Assembly (NCBI GenBank): GCA_964456745.1
Contig: CAYWBW010000020.1
Location: 1 to 38,726 of the forward strand
Length of the DNA: 38,726 nt
Source of the DNA: CAYWBW01 sp964456745
GTDB lineage: Bacteria; Patescibacteriota; Gracilibacteria; GCA-2401425; JAJOLG01
Direction: 5' to 3'
Shown: positions 10,477-20,109 of the stretch, one piece after another
Numbering within the stretch: the first letter of the stretch is position 1
Layout: every line of letters begins with the position of its first letter
Program-made: the position numbers and the translations under genes
Notes under the pieces: generated by a model
Told to the model about the DNA's origin: nothing
What the model saw: the letters and a program-made list of their open reading frames with translations, nothing else
The model's database searches: none

Positions 10477-11043
10477 TTATCTTGAGTTTCATAAGTGAGA
10501 ACCTCATATTCTAACAAGCAATTCTTCCTGGTCTGCAACATCAGAAAATTGTTCAATCCAAGAGAATAAAAAATACTACTCCACCATTGATAGCACAGTT
10601 TTCAATGAATCAATATTTCTTACTAAAATCTGCTTAATTTTCTGAACGTCTCATTCGGTTATAGTTAACATATCAATATCATTTATTACACTTCTTAATA
10701 AGAATCAACTACTTCTTGAGTTATTTAAAACTCTTATAAGATCTATTGCATCATTTTCTCTTTTAGAAATTGGAACATATTTAATTGTCATTCATGATCA
10801 GTTAGGAGCTTGCTTCTTCGTAATTGCCTTTCTTTCTTCGGTTAAATGATCTCATAAATGCCAATAAATATCTCAATCTCGTGCAATTACTTCATCACAT
10901 GATTTAGCAACATAAACTAATTCATTAATTAGATCTTTTATTCAATCAATTCATATATTTTCTAATAACAGCTTTCAATCTGTATTACTACATTGGTCAA
11001 TAGTTCATTTCTCAAAATTTTTTTAATTGCCAATTAGGCTCAT
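10477..11043 (-). pseudogene. Decayed hypothetical gene with in-frame TAA and TAG
   Basis: An ATG nine bases after the cheD-like stop opens MSLIGN and meets TAA at codon 7 (11023-11025). The same frame is then open for about 148 codons with natural composition (DLINELVYVAKSCDEVIAR, ITEGDVQKIKQILVRNIDS) and meets TAG (10576-10578). It continues with equally protein-like residues (YFLFSWIEQFSDVADQEELL) to TAA at 10477. A +1 or -1 slip at the A7-T4 tract (near 11014-11024) would join NEPNWQLKK to FEKGTIDQ, so a frameshift may explain the first stop. No family recognised. It could instead be a shorter functional ORF with an unusual start. An antisense ORF at about 10411-10869 was judged a shadow. 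Confidence 0.5.
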
Positions 11044-11052
11044 TGAAATATA

Positions 11053-11523
11053 TTAATTACTTTTTTTTAATTTAACAGATATAATATTTCATGAAACTAA
11101 GCACATACTTATTCTATTTCCTCAAAACTGCATTATATGAACTTCTTCAAATGTTAATCAGTCTAAGTGTCAAATAAGAGCTTCATAATTTATTCTTCAA
11201 ATATCTAAATCTTTATAACGAATAGATGTCGAGCTTCATCAAGACACAGTTAACTGAAAATCACTTAAACATAATCACATCCCGTTAATTCTATTAATAA
11301 CTGATTTCATTTGTAAATTAACATTGTTTTTTCTATTCATATGAGTCATAAATCAATAATTTAATCAATTTATATGTCTCGTAAATCACGCAACTGATAC
11401 ACAAGATCAAAGCAATGTTTTAACAACTTTATTACGAACATTATTTGTAATAATATATTTTCACACTGGAACCATAACAGTGTTAGACTTATCTGTAATG
11501 TGTCTTAAATCTAATCTTTTCAC
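11053..11523 (-). CDS. CheD-like protein (chemoreceptor glutamine deamidase family), probably inactive
   Basis: 156 residues, usual CheD length. The family core is clear: GKYIITNN ... KTLLGSCVSV (catalytic Cys41 with Thr36 and a UGA-encoded Gly39), NGLNYGFMTHMN, GLCLSDFQLTVSGGSSTS (the KVFGGA region), DIGRINYEAL (the IG.RN motif) and a C-terminal HIMQFGGNRI ... VKL. Aligned by eye, the catalytic His of GMxH is replaced by Tyr56, so deamidase activity is doubtful. Start is GTG directly after an in-frame TAA. No che, mcp or flagellar gene occurs in the window. A decayed gene follows 9 bp downstream. It may have been recruited to a non-chemotaxis role. Confidence 0.65.
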
Positions 11524-11633
11524 TTACTTCTTAATTAATATTTTATTCTAACGACAATTATGCTGAACTAATAAAAATCAGTTATTTCTTTTTTCTATTC
11601 AGTCATATTCTCAATTAATTAGTTTTTCAAAAA

Positions 11634-11819
11634 TTAACCATTTTTTATTTGTGAAAAAGTATTATTTACAAATTCCACAATATCATTTATAGATTTTTTT
11701 CCAAAGTAGCTATTTCCTACACTCATCCAAACAATAGCAAGTCATTTTTCTTTGACCACTCTATAGCCTGTTTCAAATGCCGTTCATTTTAATTTTTGTT
11801 GAATTGATAATTTGCTCAT
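11634..11819 (-). CDS. Small hypothetical protein, 61 residues
   Basis: Unrecognised small protein (begins MSKLSIQQKLKGTAFETG) with two UGA-Gly codons, a clean ATG and no membrane segment. It lies 21 bp downstream of the cysteine-rich gene and upstream of the cheD-like gene on the same strand, so it is probably in one transcript. The 110 bp between it and the cheD-like gene holds nothing longer than 12 codons. Confidence 0.5.
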
Positions 11820-11840
11820 TATTTACATATCTTTATTATT

Positions 11841-13511
11841 CTAATAAACCTCCTCCAAATAACACTCCTCACAATAAATAATCTCAGACCTGTCAGGAGA
11901 ATAAGTAGTCTGAATATCTTTTTCACACTTCATACACTTTCTATCATAAAGTTTCCTCGGATTTCTAAGCTTCTTTCTGGCTTTATGTCTTTCATCTGGA
12001 TGTAAATGTGGAATTGGAATATTATGCTCTCTGTAGAATTTAAGTTCTTGAGGAATTATTTTAAATGGTCTTTTAGATACTTCACACTTTACTGCCCAGT
12101 TTAATATATCATCCGGTATATCATTAATATTATCTGGGAGTTTTTCTGCTGAAACTATTTTTTTTACATCTGGAACTTGATCATTTTCATCTTTCCATTT
12201 CCAACCCTTACTTATTGCTTGTTCTTTTGTTAAAGGAAAATATTCTTGTGCTAATGATTCGTTGTATGTAAAAAGACTCAATCTCATTGGGAAAAACTCT
12301 CACCATTCTCAGGCAGATTTCATATGTTCAACTATCTTTGGTAGCAATGTTTCATATTCTTTTTTTGTATATTGTTTGTTTAGGATGCAGTATTGTGAAT
12401 TTTTAAGACCTGCACATCAAAAACAATTTTTAAGGTTAATACTAGTTTCACAATAAAATGAATTACATAAATCTACTGAATTGAAACAAAATCATGAATT
12501 ATATATTTTATAATTAGAACAAGTTTCATAACTTAGCTCTTGATAATCAGGATTAGTGCAATCACAAGAATCTTTTGTATTTGATCAAAACTCTATATAA
12601 TTACAGTCTTCACAATCTTTAACTACAAATCAATTATATATGTTTTTAGAATTCTGTATTTCATCTCCTGAACAATTTTCAATGTTATTAAATTTTTGAT
12701 TCTTTCGTGGAAATTTCTGACTTAATAACTTAAATTTATTAATAAAATCTGACCGGAATAAATAACTGTTAATTAATTCATTTTTTATCTTATTATATTT
12801 ATCTTTTGTATGTTGTTTATTAAGAATATAATATTTTTTATGTCTTAATCATATGCATCAAATACAACTTTCAAGATTTTCACAATCAAATAAATAAAGT
12901 GAATTTGAACAGTTACTAACATCTTCTGACCAAAAAACATTAGAACAATTTAATCAATTTATTAGCTCATAACAATTAATAGAATTATCTGTCATCAAAC
13001 AATCAACAATATTAGTTCAAGTAAATATTCGATATGAATAATAGCAATTTTCAGCATAAATTGATGATCTAACAAAATAACAATTTTTAGAATTAGCAAT
13101 ATTAAGACTCCAATCACAATTTTCACAATTTATTGATATTCTATCCCAACGAGGTGTAATTTTTTGTAATTCACTAAACTGCTCAAAAAATGATTTATTA
13201 AAATCATATTCTCTTCAAAAATCTTTTCAGTTTATATTATCAGAATACCACTCATCCTTGGTTACAATATTGTATCATTTGTCATCAGAAAACGGAGATA
13301 TGATTTTTTTTCATTGCTTGTTAATAGCAGAATATAATTTACTTATATTAAAAATTGCCAGTCTTCTTTGCTGCCTACAACTAGGACAAAATGTAGGAGC
13401 AGGAATTTCATACTTCTTTCACCCAAATACAGGACTAACCTTGTCATAAAAATCCAAATCATCTTGAGTGATTATAAATTGAGTAGAGCATTGTTTACAC
13501 TGCTTTTTCAT
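11841..13511 (-). CDS. Large cysteine-rich CPR protein with repeated NC..C motifs and zinc ribbons
   Basis: 556 residues. N-terminus MKKQCKQCSTQFIIT is a CxxC zinc ribbon, with a second pair in TFCPSCRQQRR. The middle (about 150-400) is a repeat field of N-C-x2/5-C units (NCENCDWSLNIANSKNCYF; CEDCNYIEF) containing two copies of the block ...C.G.G/A-LK/RH-KK/NS-YxILNKQxTKxxY. The C-terminus HLHPDERHKARKKLRNPRKL is followed by a last ribbon, KCMKCEKD ... YCEECY. This architecture recurs across CPR genomes without a known function. The pentapeptide-like spacing of N/C suggests a solenoid with metal sites. Only the last 148 residues are free of UGA, so a standard-code caller would report just the tail. 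It is probably an intracellular nucleic-acid or metal-binding protein (inference). Confidence 0.8.
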
Positions 13512-13538
13512 TAACCTTTTTAATAAAAAATACCTTGC

Positions 13539-13730
13539 TTAAATTTTAGCTTGCAACAAGAACATTAGCAAATCTAATTTAGCCAAATCCATTAAGGAAA
13601 CTCTTGGCTTATACAGTATTACACTAAATGATTCACCCACCTTTAATCACTCATATTTTATTGCTTTACTCATCTCATTAAGCAAACAAATAAACTGTAA
13701 CACTTTATTTAAACATTGTTTTAATTGCAT
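13539..13730 (-). CDS. Small hypothetical protein, 63 residues
   Basis: Begins MQLKQCLNKVLQFICLLNEM and contains one UGA-Gly. The gene ends 27 bp before the cysteine-rich gene on the same strand. No family recognised. A TATAAA box lies about 10-15 bp upstream of the ATG. It may be a real small gene or a chance ORF. Confidence 0.4.
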
Positions 13731-14187
13731 TGTTATTTATTTATATTTTAAAGTACTTTACTTTATCACTTAATTATAATTAGGTCAATTTTTTTATCCA
13801 ATCTAACAGATAGCTAATAAATTTTTATCAATACATTTAGATCAATTCATTAAATAAAATTAAAATATTTAGTTCCGGCGATACATTTTAGGAATTGACC
13901 AATTAAGAGATCCTCTCGACTCGCTACGCTTGCCCGAAATGATATAGAGCTGTGCTCGATTACTTTTATCCTCTCTAACACACCCAATTAAAATTTCAAA
14001 CTTCAATAAAAAATAATCTAACAAACTATAGTACTGAATTCTAGACCTTACAATGCTACCACTAGCCTTTCTTTACTCTCTTAAACCCAGCATAAAAAGC
14101 GAGCCATTAGTAGTTTTGCCAGCCAAATCAAAGCTACGCAGGGCATTCTACTATTTCCGATTCGCGAGCTCATCGCAAAGCGTAGAA
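13731..14187. other. Gene-free stretch with repeat remnants and a tRNA-proximal hairpin
   Basis: No credible gene. From 13871 to 13965 the sequence becomes less AT-rich and resembles a dispersed extragenic repeat (GATCCTCTCGACTCGCTACG), ending in a 17-mer that recurs inverted at 38637. Next to the tRNA-Phe 3' end, CATTCTAC (14144-14151) pairs with GTAGAATG (14182-14189), a long-loop hairpin that reaches into the encoded CCA and might be a maturation signal. Confidence 0.4.
13946..13962 (+). repeat. 17-bp dispersed hairpin repeat, copy 1
   Basis: AGAGCTGTGCTCGATTA, with hairpin GAGC-TGT-GCTC. An exact inverted copy lies at 38637-38653, 25 kb away and also intergenic. Confidence 0.6.
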
Positions 14188-14263
14188 TGGTGGCTAGACC
14201 CGGACTTGAACCGGGGACACAAGGATTTTCAATCCTTTGCTCTACCAACTGAGCTATCCAGCC
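14188..14263 (-). tRNA. tRNA-Phe (anticodon GAA)
   Basis: 76 nt on the minus strand with encoded CCA. Acceptor GGCTGGA pairs with TCTAGCC. D-arm AGCTCAGTTGGTAGAGC, anticodon loop TTGAAAA (GAA), T-arm CCCGGTTCAAGTCCGGG. All arms pair normally. Confidence 0.96.
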
Positions 14264-14393
14264 AACCTACACTTTAATCAAACAAGTTTGTAGTTTAATG
14301 AGGCTTTTTTATTTTTCAATGGGAAATAAAATAAAAGTATCTATTGCCCTATTAATTCACTTAAATTAAACTTTTAATATTAATCAATAATCT

Positions 14394-15686
14394 ATGCAAA
14401 TAATACTACTTGCTGCCTGAACAAGTTCGAGAATGAAGCCAATATCAGATAAAACTTTATTGAAAATTTGTTGAAAAACTATTATCGAGCATCAAATCGA
14501 TACTATCATAAGTGCTTGATTTAAAGATTTTTTAATAATTTGCAACAAGGAAAATATTAATGAATTTAAAAAAATATGTCGTTTGAAAAAAAATATTAAA
14601 TTTGAATTTGTAATTCAGAAAAACTTAGAAAACTGAATGAAATGAGCAATGGAATCTTGTGAAAATAAAAGTAAAGATAGTGTCTTTATAGTCTCATCTA
14701 ATGACATTGTGGAAAAGTATATTTTTATAGAAATGCTTAAAGAAAGTAAAAATAAAGTCTGTTACTGATTGGTTTGTGGAAAAGTTGTGGAAAAGTATTT
14801 CCCTGGTGGTTATATATCAAGGGATAAAAATTGAAACTTATTAAATATTGTTGAAAAACCATGAGAAGGAAAAGAGCCTAGTAATCAAATAAATTTAGTT
14901 TTGCATATATGGAATAATTTTAAAGATTTTCAGAAAAAAATGTTAACTTTCCACAACTCCACAGATGATGCTTATGAAAAAACAATTCAAAATATTTGTC
15001 AAAATTGAAAAGATAAGATTAAAGTAATTGAGTATAAAGGCTTTTGGCAAGCGGTAAAATACCCTTGGCATATAAATATATTAACTAATTATTTTTTAAA
15101 AAACCAAAAAAATTGTATTAATAAAGATTCAAAAATATCTAAAAATGCTTTATTAAAGGGTGATAATATAGTTGTGGAAAAGTGAGTAAAAATATTTGAT
15201 AATGTTGTTATAAACTGACCTGTGTTTATTTGAAAGAATACTATTATAGGAAATAACACCCTTATAAGAGATAGTAGTATTTGAGATAATTGTGTTATTT
15301 GATTTTGAAGTGAAATTTGTAGATCTTGTTTACAAAATTCTATATGGACCCATTCTAATTATATATGAGATAGTGTATTAGATGAAAATATATCATTTTG
15401 AGCATGAACAATTACCTGAAACTTAAGATTAGACGAAGAAGAAATATTTATAGATATAAAATGAAAAAAAATAAATTCGTTAACAAATAAGCTTTGATCT
15501 TTTATTTGAAAAAATTGTAGACTTTGAACTAATATCTCAATTAACCCTTGAATAAAAATTGGGGGAAACTCTTTAATTTGAGCTGGTATAATATTATGAG
15601 AAAATATATGAGAAAACTCCTTTATTTACTGAAAAACTAATATTATCAAAAAACAAAATAATAAAAAAATTAAAAAAAGAGTGTAA
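14394..15686 (+). CDS. GlmU-like bifunctional sugar-1-phosphate nucleotidylyltransferase
   Basis: 430 residues. The N-terminal nucleotidyltransferase domain starts IILLAAGTSSRMKPIS (G-x-x-x-R, Gly as UGA); KTLLKICGKTIIEH carries the usual Lys, VEKPGEGKEPSNQ is the VEKP loop and VSSNDIV replaces the usual D.D. The C-terminal part (about 255-415) is a left-handed beta-helix of hexapeptide repeats (FIGKNTIIGNNTLIRDSSIG; ISFGAGTITGN). The arrangement matches GlmU (glucosamine-1-P acetyl- and uridylyltransferase) and related two-domain enzymes making nucleotide sugars for cell-wall precursors. The GlmU acetylation residues could not be confirmed, so the substrate is open. It follows divergently from tRNA-Phe and ends before a strong terminator. 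Confidence 0.8.
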
Positions 15687-15818
15687 AAGTTTATTAACTA
15701 TAATTAGAGATTATATTTAATATTAAGAATTAATTAAAATTATTCTTAATATTTTTCAAGTACCTACTATTACTACTAATAAAATATATAAATATTAAAT
15801 AATAAAAAACATATAAAT

Positions 15819-15850
15819 AAAAAACCATATTTTACTATGGTTTTTTATTT
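15819..15850. terminator. Bidirectional terminator after the GlmU-like gene
   Basis: Hairpin AAAAAACCATA / TATGGTTTTTT with a six-base loop, U-rich on the plus strand and flanked by A-rich sequence that makes it work in reverse. It lies 133 bp after the stop. The gap 15687-15818 is featureless AT. Confidence 0.75.
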
Positions 15851-15912
15851 TTGTTTTCATATTTATATTTTCCATCCTTTGTTTAACACAAGGGGAAGAT
15901 ATAAATAATCTG

Positions 15913-16178
15913 GAGAGTTAGTTTTACTCGAAAATTTTATTCCTTATTCCCGCTAGATTTTTACTTCTCGCGAAGAAGTATCCTATTGTTGGAGCTAACG
16001 TATTGTTATAAAATATAAGAATACACTCTCAGGATATAATTGTTTGGCTTAATAAGTAACTAATCTTATTAAGTTCTTACAAAGAATAAAAAAATGTAAA
16101 TCATTAATTAGATACTTCATTCCATTAGGATTGTTTAATATTTTGACTCCTTGGAGAATTTATTAAACTAATGATTTA
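15913..16178 (+). ncRNA. Putative structured RNA, about 270 nt, of unknown class
   Basis: In the 626-bp gap between convergent genes at least six perfect or near-perfect helices nest. They are: GAGAG (15913-15917) with CTCTC (16026-16030); GTTAG (15917-15921) with CTAAC (15995-15999), which overlaps the first by one base; TACTTCT/AGAAGTA (15962-15980); CTTAATAAG/CTTATTAAG (16048-16073); TAAATCATTA/TAATGATTTA (16097-16178); GTTTAATA/TATTAAAC (16133-16168), capped by CTC-CTTG-GAG. The CUUG tetraloop favours the plus strand. No protein frame fits. It does not show the tRNA-like ends of tmRNA or the conserved GAGGAAAGUCC of RNase P. GGAGAG ... CTCTCAGG recalls a glycine riboswitch but the core is missing. 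Confidence 0.5.
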
Positions 16179-16312
16179 TAGTTTTTATCCTTAAAATTAA
16201 TTATAATGTAAAGTTTCTTTTTTTCATGTTTTCATATAAATATATCAAAACTAAAGAAACTTATCAAGTATGAATAATAGAAATAAATATATAATTATTT
16301 TATTATACTATT

Positions 16313-17095
16313 TTAAATATTTTTATAAACATAGAAAAGATATCAAAAAATAGCATTATAAATTCTTTTTATTCGCTTTGGCTCTATTGATAGACGCCAT
16401 AACCATTCAAGTCACATCTCTCTTATTTTTTTCGGAGCTCTTTTTTGAATATTACAAATAAAATCAAAAGTTCATCATATTCAAATAAAATAATTAACAA
16501 ATTGTAATTTTTTTATATTATCATTAATCCAATATTCCTGAGTTGGTGCTCATAAGGCTAAAAATACTATATTCGCTTTTGTTTTATTAATTTGAATTAT
16601 AGTTTTTTTTGAATTTGCCAAATTGTATCACATAGAAACTCAAACTATTTTAATTTTAGGAAACTTCCTTTTTAAAATATTTTTAACCCTTTCTGGTACT
16701 CATTTTTTTCATCATATTAAAAATATCTTAAAATTATTAACTTCGGACATTTTACAAATATCTAAAAATATATCACTTCAACAAATTCTATTACCAATAG
16801 GTGATTTAATTTTATTAAAAGTAATTATCTTATATAAGAAGTTTATAAAATTTTTAACTCTTTCTTTTTCTAAATATGATCAAATAAGTAATCAAAAACC
16901 ATCCGGAAGATTCCATTTAGCTTTTAATAATATACTTCTTAATTTTTTATCTTTAAATTGTTTTAACATTATTTCAGGATTTGGTGTTGTGGAGTAATTT
17001 TGTTTTCAAGATTTTATATTATTACACAAATCATTTAAAAACTCTTTTTTAGTTCAGTTGAATATTGGAATTTTAAAATGGTAATAGTTTTTCAT
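16313..17095 (-). CDS. WecG/TagA/CpsF-family glycosyltransferase (GT26)
   Basis: 260 residues, normal family length. Recognised by KIFLIGGKKGVPERVKNIL (GG..G.a e.a...l), FPKIKIVGVSMGYN, KANIVFLALGAPTQEYWI (the LG.P.QE signature) and FIGIGGTFDFICNIQKRAPKKIREMGLEWLWRL cut into its two family blocks, GG.FDF.aG ... R AP and GLEWL.RL. These enzymes add N-acetylmannosaminuronic acid or N-acetylmannosamine to an undecaprenyl-PP-linked GlcNAc in enterobacterial common antigen or teichoic-acid linker synthesis. About 12 UGA-Gly codons fall on conserved glycines. A TATAAA box ends about 11 bp before the ATG. It fits with the GlmU-like and WbaP-like genes of the window. Confidence 0.9.
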
Positions 17096-17184
17096 AATGT
17101 AAATATTTTATAACTTTTTAAATAAAAAGTAAGAAATATATTATTAATTTGATATTTTATAAAAAAATACTATATTTTTCTAGC

Positions 17185-17190
17185 TATAAA
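17185..17190 (+). promoter_or_regulatory. -10 box of aspS
   Basis: TATAAA 13 bases before the ATG, implying a 5' leader of about seven bases. No Shine-Dalgarno. Confidence 0.4.
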
Positions 17191-17203
17191 CTAATAACTA
17201 ACA

Positions 17204-18982
17204 ATGCGTAGAACAAATAATTGTAATGAACTTGATTTAAAACATTTAGACAAAGAAGTGGTTTTATCATGATGGGTACATAGAAGACGTGATCACTGAG
17301 ATATAGTATTTATAGATCTTAGAGATGTTAAATGACTTACACAAATTGCATTTGATCCATCTTTTAAAAAAGATATTCATACAAAAGCTCATAAGTTAAG
17401 AAGTGAGTATGTTATTACTATTAAATGAAAAGTAAGAAAAAGGCCAGAATGACAAAATAATAATAAAATGAAAACTTGAGAAATTGAAGTTTTAGTTTCA
17501 GAATTAATAATATTAAATGAATCAGTTACACCCCCTTTTGAAATTGATTATGAAAAACAAGTTTGAGAAGAAATAAGACTTAAGTATCGATATTTAGATT
17601 TAAGAAGAGAAAGAATGAGAGATAATATAATTTTTAGGAGTAAGTTAACAAAATTTATTAGAGATTTTTATGATAGAGAATGATTTTTTGACATTGAAAC
17701 TCCTATAATGATTAAATGAACACCTGAGTGATCAAGAGAGTATCTAGTCCCATCTAGAGTTTACCCTTGAAACTTTTTTGTTTTACCCCAAAGCCCGCAA
17801 CAATTAAAACAATTATTAATGGTGGCTTGATTTGATAGATATTTTCAAATAGCTAAATGTTTTAGAGATGAAGATTTAAGATGAGATAGGCAACCTGAGT
17901 TTACTCAAATAGATGTTGAAATGTCCTTTATAGAACAAGATGATATTATAAAAATACACGAAAAATTATTTTTAGAAATTGTAGGAAGATTTTCTAGTGA
18001 TAAAAAATTACTATTTAAACCATTTAATAAAATTACATGGCAAGATGCTATGGAAAAATATTGAAGTGATAAACCAGATTTAAGATTTGATTTAGAAATA
18101 AAAGATATAACAAAACATGTTAAAAATTGTGGTTTTAAAGTATTTAAAACCCCAGCTAATAAGGATTGATGAGTTGTAAAAGCCTTGTGTGTAAAAGGTT
18201 GAAACTCACTTACAAGAAAAGATATTGATGATTTAACAAAATATGCACAAAGTCATTGAGCTAAATGACTTGCTTATATTCAGGTAAGGAAGTGAGAATT
18301 AACAGGACCGGTGGTGAAATTTTTATCTAAATCAGAATTAGATAATATTATTAAGGAAACTTGAGCTGATAAATGAGATATTATATTTTTTTGAGCAGAT
18401 GATTTTATAAAAGCATGTGAAAACTTATGAGTTGTAAGATCTAAAGTAGCTGAGATGATGTGACTTATTGATGATGGTATATATGCTTTTACATGGGTTG
18501 TGGATTTTCCAGCTTTTGAAAAAAATGAACAGTGAAATATTGTTTCTGTGCATCACCCTTTTACCAGACCTTATAGTGAGGATTTGAAAAAATATAAAAA
18601 ATGAGATTTAACTAAAATTAAGTCACATTGTTATGATTTGGTTTTAAACGGAGTTGAGCTTTGATGATGATCAATAAGAATTCATGAAAAAGATTTACAA
18701 AAAGAAATGTTTGAATTGATGAAAATATGAGAAAAAGAGCAAGAAAATAAATTTGGACATTTATTAAAAGCTTTTGAGTATTGAGCACCACCACATTGAT
18801 GAATTGCATTTTGATTAGATAGGATAATTATGCTACTTAGGTGAGAAAAAAATATTAGAGAAATTATACCATTTCCAAAAGATCAAAAATCAAAAGATTT
18901 AATGTTATGAGCTCCTGGTGTTATGCCAAATGAGCAATTAGAAGAATTATGATTAAGTATAATTGAAAATATTAGTATTTAA
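17204..18982 (+). CDS. aspS: Aspartyl-tRNA synthetase
   Basis: 592-residue class IIb synthetase that charges tRNA-Asp (or Asp/Asn, if non-discriminating). OB-fold anticodon domain first (VVLSGWVHRRRDHGDIVFID), then motif 2 (FRDEDLRGDRQPEFTQID), a bacterial GAD insertion (GGNSLTRKDIDDLT ... FFGADD) and motif 3 (GLDRIIMLL). The invariant NGVELGGGSIRIH is encoded with three consecutive UGA codons at 18662-18670, excellent proof that UGA is glycine. Length is normal for a bacterial AspRS. Ends 4 bp from the stop of the convergent ruvB. Confidence 0.98.
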
Positions 18983-18986
18983 AGGG

Positions 18987-20009
18987 TTATTTTTTTTCAA
19001 TTCATAGGTATTTATAAGCTTTTATTGTTACAAATCTTCACCTTTGTGTTCTTTGTATAAATCATAATTGAATTAAATATGGTTCATAAACCTCTTTAAT
19101 TGTTTCCACTTCTTCTGAAAGTGCAACAGCTATAGTTGAAGCTCAAACTGGTCAACCATTAAATTTTTCCACAATTGTTGTTAAAAAGTTTCTATCAGAT
19201 AAATCTAATCAATATTTATCTATTCAAAGGGCTTTTAATCATGTTTTTGCAATTTTAAAGCTTAAAACTCAATTATTATCAACTTCAGCAAAATCACGTA
19301 ATCTTTTAAGTATTCTATTTGAAATTCTTGGAGTTTTTCTACAAGATTTAGCGATTGTTAATATTGCTTCATTATCAATTTGTAAATTAAAAATATTAGC
19401 AGACCTTTTAATTATTTTTTCAATTTCTTCATTATCATAAAATTCAAGTCTTGTTATACTTCAAAACCTATCTCTTAATGGTGGTGATAGGGATGATAAT
19501 TTAGTGGTAGCTCAGATAAGTGTAAATTTTGGTAAATTAATACACATAGAACGAGCTCATGGTCATTTTCAAATTACAATATCTAATTTTTGATCCTCCA
19601 TTGCAGAATATAAAATCTCTTCAATATTAGTTTTTAGTCTATGTATTTCATCTATAAAAAAAACATCTCACTCTTTTAAATTTGTTAAAATTGCCGCAAG
19701 GTCTCAAGCCTTTTCAATTGCAGGACCAGATGTACTTTTTAAACTTGTTCACATTTCTTTAGCAATTATCATTGATAAAGTTGTTTTTCAAAGTCATGGA
19801 GGTCAATAAAAAAGCATGTGTTCTAAAACCTCCCCCCTTTTTTTTGCAGCATTTATAAATACTCTTAAGTTAGATTTTAATTGTTTTTGTCATATATACT
19901 CTTCCAGGTTCTGAGGCCTAAGGGTTATTTCTGTATCATCTTCCTTGTTTTCTTTAGTTTTATAAATCTCATTAACAATCTTTTTATTAAATGTTTTTTT
20001 TATAGACAT
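18987..20009 (-). CDS. ruvB: Holliday junction branch migration helicase RuvB
   Basis: 340-residue AAA+ motor that drives branch migration with RuvA. N-terminal LRPQNLEEYIGQ, Walker A MLFYGPPGLGKTTL (all three glycines UGA), Walker B VFFIDEIHRL, sensor LIGATTKLSSLSPPLRDRFG, arginine finger region, and the winged-helix C-terminus GGPVGASTIA ... YEPYLIQLGFIQRTQRGR. No ruvA or ruvC adjacent. A TATAAT box ends 9 bases before the ATG, so the mRNA is probably leaderless. Confidence 0.98.
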
Positions 20010-20017
20010 TTTGTTAT

Positions 20018-20023
20018 ATTATA
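20018..20023 (-). promoter_or_regulatory. -10 box of ruvB, leaderless promoter
   Basis: Minus-strand TATAAT followed by eight bases and then ATG; transcription should begin within about two bases of the start codon. Confidence 0.5.
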
Positions 20024-20084
20024 TTTTATATTTCCAATTTATAAGCTATGATTAACCAGAAAATTTTTTATAAATTAAAATCAG

Positions 20085-20098
20085 TATAATATTATAAT
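20085..20098 (+). promoter_or_regulatory. Tandem -10 boxes of the Nudix-like gene
   Basis: Two TATAAT boxes (20085-20090 and 20093-20098), the second 11 bases before the ATG at 20110, giving a leader of only a few bases. Confidence 0.45.
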
Positions 20099-20109
20099 TA
20101 AATATATAA

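Noticed and set aside
10576..10578. TAG readthrough or pyrrolysine in the gene after the cheD-like gene
   Set aside because: A second in-frame TAA also occurs and no other gene in the window reads through TAG; decay or sequencing error is simpler.
10411..10869. Plus-strand ORF starting MTTVKIIRTI
   Set aside because: Few glycines, no recognisable motif, and the minus strand in the same place has the more natural composition of a decayed gene; it is probably an antisense shadow.
14053..14277. Plus-strand 74-residue ORF across the tRNA-Phe gene
   Set aside because: It runs antisense through a canonical tRNA and has no family resemblance.
15911..16033. Glycine riboswitch suggested by GGAGAG ... 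CTCTCAGG
   Set aside because: The conserved GCCGAAGG core is absent and the element is not upstream of any gene; convergent genes flank it.
15890..16200. tmRNA or RNase P RNA
   Set aside because: No tRNA-like 3' end or TTCGA T-loop for tmRNA, and no GAGGAAAGUCC block for RNase P.
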